From an uncultured Methylophilaceae bacterium (lineage in GTDB: Bacteria > Pseudomonadota > Gammaproteobacteria > Burkholderiales > Methylophilaceae): a stretch of DNA of 64,000 nucleotides. Shown here one piece after another: positions 48,756 through 58,518 of this stretch; within the stretch, counting starts at the first letter, position 1; each line of letters begins with the position of its first letter. The stretch is taken from positions 1-64,000 of the forward strand of contig CAIQBW010000016.1 of the NCBI GenBank assembly GCA_903870165.1, read 5' to 3'. The notes beneath the pieces are model-generated. The model saw only the letters and a list, made by a program, of their open reading frames with translations, was not told the DNA's origin and made no database searches. The position numbers were made by a program, and so were the translations under genes.

Positions 48756-48768
48756 ACACATTAGAGTA

Positions 48769-48784
48769 CTGTACGAACGTACAT
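48769..48784. promoter_or_regulatory. SOS-type operator upstream of lexA
   Basis: CTGT-ACGAACGT-ACAT differs from the E. coli LexA consensus CTGT-N8-ACAG at one base. It contains the perfect 14-bp palindrome TGTACGAACGTACA (48770-48783). It ends 13 bp before the lexA start codon, so autorepression is likely. Confidence 0.7.
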
Positions 48785-48810
48785 GCGTCAAGCATTTCAT
48801 TTTCACAAAT

Positions 48811-48836
48811 AAAAAAGGAGCGAAAAATCGCCCCTT
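48811..48836 (-). terminator. Terminator after the OFA-type MFS gene
   Basis: On the minus strand AAGGGGCGA pairs with TCGCTCCTT (one G-T) and is followed by T6. Confidence 0.8.
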
Positions 48837-48855
48837 CTTTTCATCTCAAGCAGCA

Positions 48856-50520
48856 TTAGCTAAATAATGCCCAAGCCTTTTGTAGCGTGCTCCAAACACC
48901 ATAGCTGATTGGAATAAGCACAGCAATCCAAGCAATCACAGCGATAGCTAAGCCACCACTTGATTGTTCACTGCTTGCTTTAGTGATTGGCGCAGCTTGC
49001 TCATGCGCCAATTTCTTTTCCGCAGCTAATTCAGCGTCTGTCATAAAGTATTTATCGGCCACTGGGCGTACTAATAAGTTCGCTACAAAACCAATCGCCA
49101 ACATACCTGCCAGCACATAAAAAATAGGTGCGTAGATCTGATCAAACGGCACTTTCGCCTCAACACGCATATCGTGCATATAGTTCACAATCACAGGACC
49201 CAAAATGCCTGCAGTCGACCAAGCTGTGAGCAATCGACCATGAATTGCACCCACGAACTGCGTGCCAAACATATCTGCAAGATAAGCTGGTATGGTTGCA
49301 AAACCGCCACCGTACATGGAAACGATGATACACAAAGCCGCACCAAACATTGCCAACGACCTTACATCCGCACCATAACTTGCTAATGCGTATAAGAAAG
49401 CACCTAATACAAAGAAGATAAAGTAGGTTTGTTTACGGCCTAATTTATCAGAAGATGTTGCCCAAGCGATACGGCCAAAAATATTAAATAGCGAGATCAA
49501 ACCAACAAAACCTGCTGCAATTGCTGCTGCTGCTGCGGTTAATGCATCGTCTGCTTTAATATCCGCAAAACCAATATTAGGTTGATGAATTAAAATACCG
49601 CCAAAAGTTTCCTGGAGCATCGGCGCAGCTGCGCCAATAATGCCGATACTGGCTGACACGTTCATACAAAGTACTAACCATAACAACCAAAACTGCGGTG
49701 TTTTATGCGCATTTTTAAGATGCACATGGCGTGTCGCAATCATTCCATTGTTGGCTTTGGCTGCTGACGGTGTCCAACCTGCTGGTTGCCAACCAGTTGG
49801 CGGCACGCGGTAACCCAATGAGCCGCAAAGCATGAATACAGCATAAACTAAAGCCAATACGACGAACGTTTGCCAAACGCCCACTTCAGTTGGGGTTGCA
49901 AAATAAGTCATCAATTTGGTCGCAATCGGTGAGCCAACTAAAGCGCCACCACCGAAACCCATAATCGCAAGGCCTGTTGCCATCCCCCGGCGATCCGGGA
50001 ACCATTTAATCAGCGTAGAAACAGGCGAAATGTAGCCCAAACCAAGACCAACGCCACCAATGACACCAGAGCCAATCCACATCATCCAAAGCTGATGAGT
50101 GTAAACACCGAGCGCTGAAATCAATAACCCGCCTGCCCAACACAAAGTCGCAACAGAGCCTGCCTTGCGAGGGCCTGAACGCTCAAGCCAACCACCCCAA
50201 AGTGCGGCAGAACAACCAAGCAATACAAAAAACAATGTGTACATCCAGCCTAAGTCGAACTGCGTCCAATTACAATCCGTCGCAAATAATGCGCGACCCG
50301 TACCGCTTAATTTCTCAGCGAAAGTCGTAGCGCCTGCAGCACAGGCTGCCAACGGTTTGCCATCCGAGCCCATTAAAGCATTACCTAGTGGCTTCCAAAA
50401 CACTGAAAAACCATAAGCCATACCAATACATAAATGCACTGCTAAAGCAGCTGGTGGAATCAACCAACGGTTATAAGAAGAAGGCGCGATAATGCGCTCT
50501 TTTGAAAAGAAACCTGCCAT
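48856..50520 (-). CDS. MFS transporter, oxalate/formate antiporter (OFA) family
   Basis: The 554-aa protein has about 12 membrane segments and OFA-type motifs: [59 protein letters not shown], and [15 protein letters not shown]. A soluble insertion ([20 protein letters not shown]) lies early in the first periplasmic loop. The substrate may be formate, oxalate or another monocarboxylate; in a methylotroph formate is attractive but unproven. Confidence 0.85.
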   Translation of the reverse strand: [554 protein letters not shown]

Positions 50521-50735
50521 ATTATTACCCCTCGTTATTAGTTTTACTTAAGATTTCATGAATGAATCCGAGCTAAAGCTTTTGTGCTTCTTGAACGAGA
50601 CTATATATGCAAGCTTAAAGTTTTACCACCTTAGCAAAATTAACTTTTTACAACGGGAAAATAAAACTGAAGACTAACTGAGCATTGCTAGGGGTTTAGG
50701 TATTGCTAGGGATTTAGGTATTTCGAGGGATGAAG

Positions 50736-51275
50736 CTACAAAGCACTTTTACGATTACTAGCTGTGCCTTGTTTATTTTTGGCTTTAGAATTATCCGTTT
50801 CTGGGGCTTCTACTTTTAAAGTTGCCATACGCTGACGTTCAGCAATTTTTGCTTGCAAGGCTTCTAATTCATCAAGTGTTATAGCGTGATCATTATTTAA
50901 ATCTACTGCACCAAAATGACGTGCCAACTGCGGCATAGAATCGTAAGCTTCTTCTAGAGAGATCGTGCCATCATTATCTTTATCGGCTTGAGAAAAGCGC
51001 TCTTGAATGCGTTGATGCATGACACGGCGTCGTTCCTCAATCTGAACGTGCGCAGGATCAACTGTGCGGGAATACTCATCCAAAGTGCGGCGTAAGCGAA
51101 TGTTGTCATCAATGTTGACGCCAATTGCCTCAGTTGAGGATTTTGAATTATCGGATTGCTGAGTCTTGCTGACTTCATCATTGCTATTTTGATTATCACG
51201 AGGCCCAGCCATCATAACTTGAGCGCTTGAAAATAATAAAGCCAAACCAATAGCGAGGCGAGACATACGCACCAT
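50736..51275 (-). CDS. Exported EF-hand protein
   Basis: A signal segment (SRLAIGLALLFSSAQVMMAG) precedes a polar linker and two EF-hand loops, DKDNDGTISLEE and DLNNDHAITLDE. The second has His in place of the usual Gly at position 6. A lysine-rich tail follows. It probably binds calcium in the periplasm. I start at MVRMSR (51275); a longer ORF to 51356 would add an unlikely leader. Function unknown. Confidence 0.72.
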   Translation of the reverse strand: MVRMSRLAIGLALLFSSAQVMMAGPRDNQNSNDEVSKTQQSDNSKSSTEAIGVNIDDNIRLRRTLDEYSRTVDPAHVQIEERRRVMHQRIQERFSQADKDNDGTISLEEAYDSMPQLARHFGAVDLNNDHAITLDELEALQAKIAERQRMATLKVEAPETDNSKAKNKQGTASNRKSAL

Positions 51276-51617
51276 GCGGTTAAGTTTAGCGAAACCGAGG
51301 GAATTTAAGTTTAGGCACTTAAAGCAAGCACTAATAAGGTTTTGATTAATAAACATGCACCCTTAAATCGTATTAACAATGACGACCGAAATTCGACACA
51401 ATAAACAACGTTGAGTTCAAGTCATCAACATCCAAAAAAGATTACACTTATTTAGCGATTTTAGCCAAGAACGTCATCATGCTATAGGAATGTAAATCTA
51501 ATGTTTCATACAAAAACGTGTTTGTAAAAAAATGTAACGAATTAAATATTAAAATAGGAGTCAGCAAATCGTATAATAACCATTAAATATCTTGCAAGCT
51601 AATGGAGTAACTTTAAG

Positions 51618-52361
51618 ATGAGCACACCATCACAAACAGCCAGCGTCAAAAAAATTCTCATGGTAGATGACGACGTTCGCATGCGTGAATTATTGCAACG
51701 TTATCTCACAGAACAAGGCTTTAACATCAAGACTGTAGCAGATTCGGCAGAAATGGACACAGTTCTTGCACAAGAACACATTGATTTATTGGTGCTAGAT
51801 CTAATGTTGCCCGGCGAAGATGGACTGGCGATTTGCCGTCGCTTGCGTTCCACAGGCAGTGCAATGCCTATCATTATGCTAACAGCCCGCGGCGATGAAG
51901 TAGACCGTATTATTGGCCTGGAAATGGGCGCTGACGACTACTTACCAAAACCATTTAATCCGCGCGAACTTCTTGCACGAATTAACGCCATCATGCGCCG
52001 CCAAGTGCGCACAGAACCAAGCGCACCTAGCTTAGTTGCTGGCAGTCTTGCCTTTGGTGAGTTTTTATTTGATCCTTCAACACGTAGCCTAAGCCGTAAC
52101 GGGGAAAATATCACCATCACCAGTGGCGAATACGCGCTACTCAAAGTATTTATTGACCATCCAAGGCAACCACTGTCTCGTGACCGCTTGATGCAGTTAG
52201 CCAGGGGCCGTGAGCTTGATGTATTCGATCGAAGTATCGACGTACAAGTGTCGCGCTTACGGCGCTTAATTGAGGCAGATCCAGCACATCCTCGCTACCT
52301 ACAAACCATGTGGGGATTTGGCTACGTATTCGTGCCAGACGGCGAAGCTGGAAAACACTAA
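51618..52361 (+). CDS. ompR: OmpR-family response regulator
   Basis: The receiver domain has the acidic pair MVDDDVRM, the phosphoacceptor Asp in LLVLDLMLPGEDG, and conserved LTARGDEVD and PKPF. A winged-helix DNA-binding domain follows (LFDPSTRSLSRNGENITITSGEYALLKVF; RSIDVQVSRLRRLIE). At 247 aa it matches OmpR closely. The sensor kinase follows 33 bp later. Confidence 0.93.
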   Translation: MSTPSQTASVKKILMVDDDVRMRELLQRYLTEQGFNIKTVADSAEMDTVLAQEHIDLLVLDLMLPGEDGLAICRRLRSTGSAMPIIMLTARGDEVDRIIGLEMGADDYLPKPFNPRELLARINAIMRRQVRTEPSAPSLVAGSLAFGEFLFDPSTRSLSRNGENITITSGEYALLKVFIDHPRQPLSRDRLMQLARGRELDVFDRSIDVQVSRLRRLIEADPAHPRYLQTMWGFGYVFVPDGEAGKH

Positions 52362-52394
52362 TTCACGCGTTAATTCATCTAGCGAAAACACACA

Positions 52395-53699
52395 TTGAAA
52401 TTCTTGCCCCGCACGCTGCTCGCTCGATTAATGCTGCTTATCGCCATTCTACTGACGATAGGTCAATTTGCCGCGCTAAAACTGTTTGACTATTTTGAAC
52501 GCGAACCTCGTGCCAATGCTGCTGCATTACAGGCCATTACGATTGTTAACTACACTAAAGCCTCCTTATTAGCCGCACATGAGAATCGCCGGATTGCCTT
52601 ACTTTCGGAGCTCTCCGGTCGTGAGGGGGTTCGCATTTATGCCGCAGATATATTGGAGGAAATTGAACCCTTACCCCAAGACCCCTTCATTCAAATTCTT
52701 GCTAAAAAAATTCGGAATACTTTAGGTAGCGATACTCTTGTTGCAATTAATCACTTCGGCGTACAAGGCTTATGGATAAGCTTTAACATCGAACAAGACG
52801 ATTATTGGGTGGTTATTCCTCGCCTTCAAGCAGAAAGGCATTTTCCCTGGCAATGGCTCAACTGGGGTGCGCTCGTGATTTTACTTTCACTCATCGGCGC
52901 CTACATGACAGCCATTAGAATTAACAAGCCCCTCAAGCTTCTAGTCGCTGCAGCTGAACGTATTCGTAACGGCCAAACCCCGATGCAACTTCCTGAAGAA
53001 GGTGTGGATGAACTGCGCGCCGTAAGCCACACCTTTAACCAGATGACAGAGTCACTAGCCTTACTTGATTCAGAAAGAACGCTTTTGCTGGCGGGTGTTT
53101 CACATGACTTACGCACGCCACTAGCAAGACTTCGCCTTGCCATTGAGATGCTGCCAGATGAACAATGTAGTGCCTACAAAGATGGCATGATTCAAGATAT
53201 CACAGACATGGATGGCATTATCAATCAATTCTTGGACTTTGTTCGTGGCGTTGAAGGTGAGCCAACCCAAATGCTAGACCTCAACGTCTTGCTTCAATCC
53301 CTTTGCGACAGACATATTCGTGCAGGTAGAAAAATTAAGATTGACTTAGCACCAACCCATTTAATCGCCTTACGGCCGCTAGCCATGCAAAGACTTTTGG
53401 GAAATTTGATTGATAACGCTTTTAACTACGGGAAAGGTGAAGTCATCGTCACCACTAAAATTGAAGCAGAAAATATCTTAGTCAGCGTTTTAGATAACGG
53501 ACCAGGCATTCCTGACACTCAAAAAGCGCGACTATTGCGTCCTTTTGAAAGACTTGACACAGCGCGCGGCAACACGAAGGGAAGTGGCTTGGGCTTAGCG
53601 ATTTGTGACCGCATAACCAAACTGCATCGAGGTAAGCTTGATTTACTGAACCGCGATGAAGGCGGCTTGGAAGTTAGACTGACGCTACCGCTTAATTAA
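52395..53699 (+). CDS. envZ: EnvZ-like sensor histidine kinase
   Basis: The start is TTG. Two membrane segments (about 10-28 and 155-172) bracket a periplasmic sensor, then come HAMP, the H-box AGVSHDLRTPLARLRLAIEML, and an HATPase domain (N box LIDNAFNYG, G boxes DNGPGIP and GSGLGLAI). It should phosphorylate the OmpR-like partner upstream. The signal sensed is not known for this lineage. Confidence 0.92.
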   Translation: MKFLPRTLLARLMLLIAILLTIGQFAALKLFDYFEREPRANAAALQAITIVNYTKASLLAAHENRRIALLSELSGREGVRIYAADILEEIEPLPQDPFIQILAKKIRNTLGSDTLVAINHFGVQGLWISFNIEQDDYWVVIPRLQAERHFPWQWLNWGALVILLSLIGAYMTAIRINKPLKLLVAAAERIRNGQTPMQLPEEGVDELRAVSHTFNQMTESLALLDSERTLLLAGVSHDLRTPLARLRLAIEMLPDEQCSAYKDGMIQDITDMDGIINQFLDFVRGVEGEPTQMLDLNVLLQSLCDRHIRAGRKIKIDLAPTHLIALRPLAMQRLLGNLIDNAFNYGKGEVIVTTKIEAENILVSVLDNGPGIPDTQKARLLRPFERLDTARGNTKGSGLGLAICDRITKLHRGKLDLLNRDEGGLEVRLTLPLN

Positions 53700-53709
53700 T
53701 GCTGTTCAA

Positions 53710-55119
53710 TTAAAGACTAGGCTCAAACCAAGCTAGCTTTTCACGTAACTTCACTACATGCCCCACAATAATCAAACATGGTGGTTTAAGCTCCGATTCA
53801 ACCACTTTATTTGCCAAAGTACTTAAATCAGCCACAACAACCTTTTGCTTGGCCGTTGTCCCCTGCTGAACAACGGCTGCTGGCGTGCTTGCATCTAAGC
53901 CATGCTTAATTAATTGTGCGCAAATTTGTTCCAGGCCAATTAAGCCCATATAAATTACAACCGTTTGATTGGGGCGAGCCAGTGCCGGCCAATCAAGCTC
54001 AACGGTATGAGATTGACCATCCTTTGCTTTAAGATGCCCTGTAGTAAAGACGCATGATTGGGCATAATCACGATGAGTGAGTGGAATGCCTGCATAAGTA
54101 GAAACGCCGTTTGCAGCTGTAATCCCTGGCACCACTTGAAATGGCACACCGTTCTCCATCAGCGTTTCAATTTCTTCACCTCCACGCCCAAAAATAAAAG
54201 GATCACCACCCTTGAGTCTAAGCACACGCTTACCTTCTTTCGCGAGCTTGACCAAAAGTAGATTAATTTCCTCTTGAGGCAACGTGTGTTGGTCACGAGC
54301 TTTACCGACATTAATAAGCTCCGCATCTCGCCGAACTAGCTCCATGACCTCTTTGCTAACTAATTTATCATAGACACATACATCACATTGTTGCATCAAT
54401 CTTAGGGCGCGAAACGTCAGCAGGTCAGGGTCTCCAGGACCCCCACCAACCAAATAAACTTCACCATGGTTTGGATGGCTATCATCCGATTTAATCGAAT
54501 CAGCCAAAGCCAATTTGGCGGCGCGCTCTTGCCCAGAAAACATCAACTCAGCAATTGGGCCTTGAAAGGTTTTTTCCCAAAAAATACGGCGTGACTGCGT
54601 ATCAGCAAACTTGGCTTTTACGGCATCACGAAAATCTCTCGCCAAATAAGCAAGACGGCCATAAGATGCAGGAATCATGGTCTCAAGCTTGGCACGTATC
54701 AGCCTTGCTAAAACAGGTGCAGCGCCATTACTTGAAATCGCAATTACTACCGGCGAACGATCCACAATCGAAGGCATAGTGAATGAACAAAGTGCTGGTG
54801 CATCCACCACATTCACGGGAATATTTTGAAGTTTAGCTACGTCAGAAACGACTGTATTGACGGCCTCATCATCGGTCGCGGCAATTACCAAAGTCGCACC
54901 AGCAAGCTGGCTAGCCTCAAACGTCGCTTGGACATGCTGTATTTCACCAGCCAAGACTTGTTCCTTAAGCGCATCACAAATCTCTGGCGAGATCACTTCA
55001 ACGGCAGCATCCGCTTTAAGCAACATCGCCACTTTACGCGTCGCCACCTCCCCGCCGCCAACCACTACGCAGCGGGCCCCTTTAATTCTCATAAAAATTG
55101 GTAAAGATTCCATTTGCAC
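53710..55119 (-). CDS. cysG: Siroheme synthase CysG (fused)
   Basis: This 469-aa trifunctional enzyme makes siroheme for sulfite/nitrite reductases. The N-terminal dehydrogenase/ferrochelatase part has VVVGGGEVATRKVAML and SNGAAPVLARLIR. The C-terminal uroporphyrinogen methyltransferase part has VYLVGGGPGDPDLLTFRALR and KGGDPFIFGRGGEE. The start may be the Met two codons later (MESLPIF). It is convergent with envZ. Confidence 0.95.
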   Translation of the reverse strand: MQMESLPIFMRIKGARCVVVGGGEVATRKVAMLLKADAAVEVISPEICDALKEQVLAGEIQHVQATFEASQLAGATLVIAATDDEAVNTVVSDVAKLQNIPVNVVDAPALCSFTMPSIVDRSPVVIAISSNGAAPVLARLIRAKLETMIPASYGRLAYLARDFRDAVKAKFADTQSRRIFWEKTFQGPIAELMFSGQERAAKLALADSIKSDDSHPNHGEVYLVGGGPGDPDLLTFRALRLMQQCDVCVYDKLVSKEVMELVRRDAELINVGKARDQHTLPQEEINLLLVKLAKEGKRVLRLKGGDPFIFGRGGEEIETLMENGVPFQVVPGITAANGVSTYAGIPLTHRDYAQSCVFTTGHLKAKDGQSHTVELDWPALARPNQTVVIYMGLIGLEQICAQLIKHGLDASTPAAVVQQGTTAKQKVVVADLSTLANKVVESELKPPCLIIVGHVVKLREKLAWFEPSL

Positions 55120-55281
55120 ATTTTACTCTTGAATTTCAGATCCCCTACTTAAAATCCTCGCTTAAAATTGCTTGTTACTATTACAGCAACCTTCTTTTTG
55201 CTAAAATCCATTTAAATAGCATAAAGCAAACTTCTCTATTCAACCCTTTTAAACATCGCTTTTCATAATAGGTAAATTAGC

Positions 55282-56769
55282 TTGTTACTTTGGTTTGTCA
55301 TTATTTACTGGGTGTTATCCGTTGGCATTGGCCTTTACGCTGGTACCAAGGTCCATACGGCAAAAGATTTTGCAATTGCAGGCAGACACCTCCCAATGCA
55401 CATTGTAGTCGCCACCGTGTTTGCCACATGGTTTGGCTCGGAAACCGTATTGGGAATTCCAGCTGTATTCTTAAAAGAGGGTTTACACGGTGTTGTTGCA
55501 GACCCTTTTGGCTCATCACTTTGTTTGATTATTGTTGGGCTGCTATTTGCCGCCCCGCTATACCGTATGAACCTCCTCACCATTGGTGATTTCTATCGTA
55601 AGCGTTATGGCCACACCGCAGAAACACTCACTTCTATCGCCATCGTACTTTCTTACTTAGGATGGGTCGGCGCACAAATTAGTGCATTAGGCTTAGTCTT
55701 TAATGTGGTGTCAGCTGGAGAAATTAGCAAAATTACAGGCATGTGGATCGGTTCTGGAACCATCCTCATTTACACCCTTTTTGGCGGGATGTGGGCCGTT
55801 GCTATTACTGACTTTATACAAATGATCGTGATTGTCATCGGCATGCTATTTATTGGTCATGAAGTCAGCGGCCAGCTTGGCGGGGTTGGCGTTGTGATTG
55901 AACATGCAAGACAAGCAGGCAAGTTTGAGTTTTGGCCCAACTTAGATCCAAAAGAAGTCATCGGCTTCTTCGCCGCATGGATTACGATGATGCTGGGCTC
56001 AATTCCACAGCAAGACGTTTTTCAACGCGTTCAATCATCAAAGACTGTCAAAATCGCAATTTGGGCTTCAGTATTGGGCGGCATACTTTATTTCTTATTT
56101 GCATTTGTGCCGATGTTCTTAGCTTACTCAGCAACTCTGATTGACCCAAAAATGGTCAGTGGCCTAATTGACGTTGATCCACAAATGATATTACCTACAT
56201 TGGTACTACAACATGCGCCATTGATTGCTCAAGTGATGTTCTTTGGTGCTCTATTGTCCGCGATTAAAAGCTGTGCTTCAGCTACACTGCTTGCACCTTC
56301 TGTCACTTTCACAGAGAACATTATTAAACCTTTGTTAATTCAACGCTTACACGGAGCGAGACTTGCCGACCATGTGTTATTAAATTACATGCGCATCGTC
56401 ACTTTAAGCTTCACCTTGCTCGTTACCCTTTACGCAGTGCATTCAGATGCAAGCATTTTTAGTATGGTAGAAAATGCTTATCAAGTGACCTTGGTGATGG
56501 CTTTTGTGCCATTGGCTTGCGGTGTTTATTGGAAACGCGCCACAAATCAAGGCGCATTGTTTTCTATATTCTTTGGTCTAACCACTTGGTTATCAATATT
56601 AATTGCGGGACCAGAAGATCCATTTATTCCTGCACAATTAGCTGGCGTGACTGCCAGCGGACTAGGCATGCTCATCGGCTCGCTGCTTCCAAAATATATC
56701 AAAGACCCATTACCAGAGCATCCTCACAACTTCTTACATGAGCACGCCGCAAATCTTCATCAGCATTAA
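55282..56769 (+). CDS. Sodium:solute symporter (SSS family)
   Basis: The 495-aa protein has about 13 membrane segments. SSS-family motifs include TKVHTAKDFAIAGRHLPM, FATWFGSETVLGIPAVF, YTLFGGMWAVAITDFIQM and GSIPQQDVFQRVQSSK. The start is TTG at 55282 with AGG upstream. The substrate is not evident. It ends one base before the convergent mutM stop. Confidence 0.88.
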   Translation: MLLWFVIIYWVLSVGIGLYAGTKVHTAKDFAIAGRHLPMHIVVATVFATWFGSETVLGIPAVFLKEGLHGVVADPFGSSLCLIIVGLLFAAPLYRMNLLTIGDFYRKRYGHTAETLTSIAIVLSYLGWVGAQISALGLVFNVVSAGEISKITGMWIGSGTILIYTLFGGMWAVAITDFIQMIVIVIGMLFIGHEVSGQLGGVGVVIEHARQAGKFEFWPNLDPKEVIGFFAAWITMMLGSIPQQDVFQRVQSSKTVKIAIWASVLGGILYFLFAFVPMFLAYSATLIDPKMVSGLIDVDPQMILPTLVLQHAPLIAQVMFFGALLSAIKSCASATLLAPSVTFTENIIKPLLIQRLHGARLADHVLLNYMRIVTLSFTLLVTLYAVHSDASIFSMVENAYQVTLVMAFVPLACGVYWKRATNQGALFSIFFGLTTWLSILIAGPEDPFIPAQLAGVTASGLGMLIGSLLPKYIKDPLPEHPHNFLHEHAANLHQH

Positions 56770-57606
56770 CTAGCGCTGACACTCCGCGCAGTAAAAAGTT
56801 GAACGCTGCCCTTGTTTAATTTGGCTAATCGGCGCACCGCATTCACGACAAGGTTCATCAGTGCGTCCGTAAACAAAATAGGTTTGCTGAAAATAACCAG
56901 GGTTACCATCTGCACCAAAGAAGTCACGTAAGCTACTTCCGCCCGCTTCTATCGCTGAAGCAAGTGTGGCCTTAATCTCTGCAACAAGAAGATCACATTT
57001 AGCTTTGTTGACTTTATTTGCTGGCGTTTTAGGATTGATTCTGGCACGAAATAAAGACTCACTTGCGTAAATGTTGCCAACGCCAACCACAAGATGACTA
57101 TCCATGATGGCGATTTTAATTGCCGCAGTTTTATTCCTTAACTGACGATACAAATATTCACCCGTAAAGCCGGGTTCAAGTGGCTCTGGGCCTAGCGTTT
57201 TCATTAAGGGATGATCTGCAACGCCTTCATGTCCATCCGACCACAAAACAGCGCCAAATCGACGCGGATCCCGTAAGCGAAGCACTTGGCAGTCAGCAAA
57301 GTGAATATCAAAGTGGTCGTGTTTGGCAGCGGCCTCATCTTGCGCCAATAAGCAAATTCGCCCCGACATACCAAGATGCAAAATCAAAGTGCCGATATGC
57401 ACACCTTCTGCATTATTAAATGCCGCCAAAATGTATTTTGCGCGGCGTGTTAATCGACTTAATCTAGCGTGCGGAAGTGTTTCTACAAGATGACTAGGAA
57501 TAGGCCATCGCAACGTAGGATGACGAATAATGACATGGCTGACAGACTGACCAACAAGCGGGGCAATGCCCCGCATAGTCGTTTCTACTTCTGGGAGTTC
57601 AGGCAA
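56770..57606 (-). CDS. mutM: Formamidopyrimidine-DNA glycosylase
   Basis: MutM removes 8-oxoguanine and nicks the strand. The catalytic N-terminus is PELPEVETTMRGI (Pro2, Glu3). The H2TH region holds GVGNIYASESLFRARI, and a C-terminal zinc finger YGRTDEPCRECGAPI...STFYCAECQR has four cysteines. Length 278 aa is typical. Confidence 0.97.
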   Translation of the reverse strand: MPELPEVETTMRGIAPLVGQSVSHVIIRHPTLRWPIPSHLVETLPHARLSRLTRRAKYILAAFNNAEGVHIGTLILHLGMSGRICLLAQDEAAAKHDHFDIHFADCQVLRLRDPRRFGAVLWSDGHEGVADHPLMKTLGPEPLEPGFTGEYLYRQLRNKTAAIKIAIMDSHLVVGVGNIYASESLFRARINPKTPANKVNKAKCDLLVAEIKATLASAIEAGGSSLRDFFGADGNPGYFQQTYFVYGRTDEPCRECGAPISQIKQGQRSTFYCAECQR

Positions 57607-57609
57607 GAA

Positions 57610-58494
57610 CTACTTACCAAGATTGATCGGTGGATTGAGCAAAGTAAACCCAATATCAGGGGGCACATGGTACATCATCCCTTCATCAGGACGGCCTAAT
57701 AACAACTCTGGAGATTCTTGTATCTTGTCTAAATGCACTTTGCGACCATCATTCAATTTAACCTCAAAAGATGGATAAGTCGTTTTGCGGTCTGGCGTAT
57801 AAGGCTCTACGCGAAGCACACTGATATTGCGCCAGTAAGAGTCAAACCATTCGTTCATATCATTTTGGGTTGGTTTCGCTTTTTCAGGCGAAGCTTTCCA
57901 TTTGCCATCTGCCAAATCTACATTTAAACGAGTCTCTTCCCACTGCTCTAAATGAGAAAAATCAAAACCAGCAATTTTCTTCTGCTCATCTGGTTTAAAA
58001 GGGCTTTTATCTAAATACTCTTCTACAGGCGACTGTGCACTTTCGGCATAACTCACTGGCAACAAATAAACGAAGTTGTTATAGGCCACATATTGCTCAG
58101 AAGTCACAGGATTGAAGGTGCCAAATGTAAACTCTTCGCTATCAAATTTGAGTTTTAATTTTGGTTGATCTAACCCGAATTGCGTTAAATCAGTTGCTTG
58201 AAATTTCTGTGCACTTTTAGCAGCGACTAAAGACAAAATACGCATCACCAACATCTGGTCAGCCCGCGCTTTGTATGGCTTAGTAATATACCAATAGCCA
58301 TCAATCTTCTCAAAAGCCACGGGTGCCTTAGCTGGAAACTCAACGCTTACTTTGGTAAAAGTCGCTAATTTTAGAGATGAAACCTCATACGCCGATTCTT
58401 TAACCACTGTTTGCTGTGGGCGAAATTTAATAAATGCGCCTATTCCCAGCACCAACGCCAAAAGCAGAACATTAAATAACCAGCGTGACTTCAT
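57610..58494 (-). CDS. DUF4340 membrane-anchored protein
   Basis: The 294-aa protein has one N-terminal membrane segment (WLFNVLLLALVLGIGAFI) and the DUF4340 pattern with repeated IDGYWYITKPYKARADQMLVMRIL... and FTFGTFNPVTSEQYVAYN. It sits at the end of the Gld-like ABC cluster, 24 bp after the GldG-like gene, and is presumably part of that complex. Function unknown. Confidence 0.82.
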   Translation of the reverse strand: MKSRWLFNVLLLALVLGIGAFIKFRPQQTVVKESAYEVSSLKLATFTKVSVEFPAKAPVAFEKIDGYWYITKPYKARADQMLVMRILSLVAAKSAQKFQATDLTQFGLDQPKLKLKFDSEEFTFGTFNPVTSEQYVAYNNFVYLLPVSYAESAQSPVEEYLDKSPFKPDEQKKIAGFDFSHLEQWEETRLNVDLADGKWKASPEKAKPTQNDMNEWFDSYWRNISVLRVEPYTPDRKTTYPSFEVKLNDGRKVHLDKIQESPELLLGRPDEGMMYHVPPDIGFTLLNPPINLGK

Positions 58495-58518
58495 ACTTCG
58501 ATCCTTTTAATACAAAAC

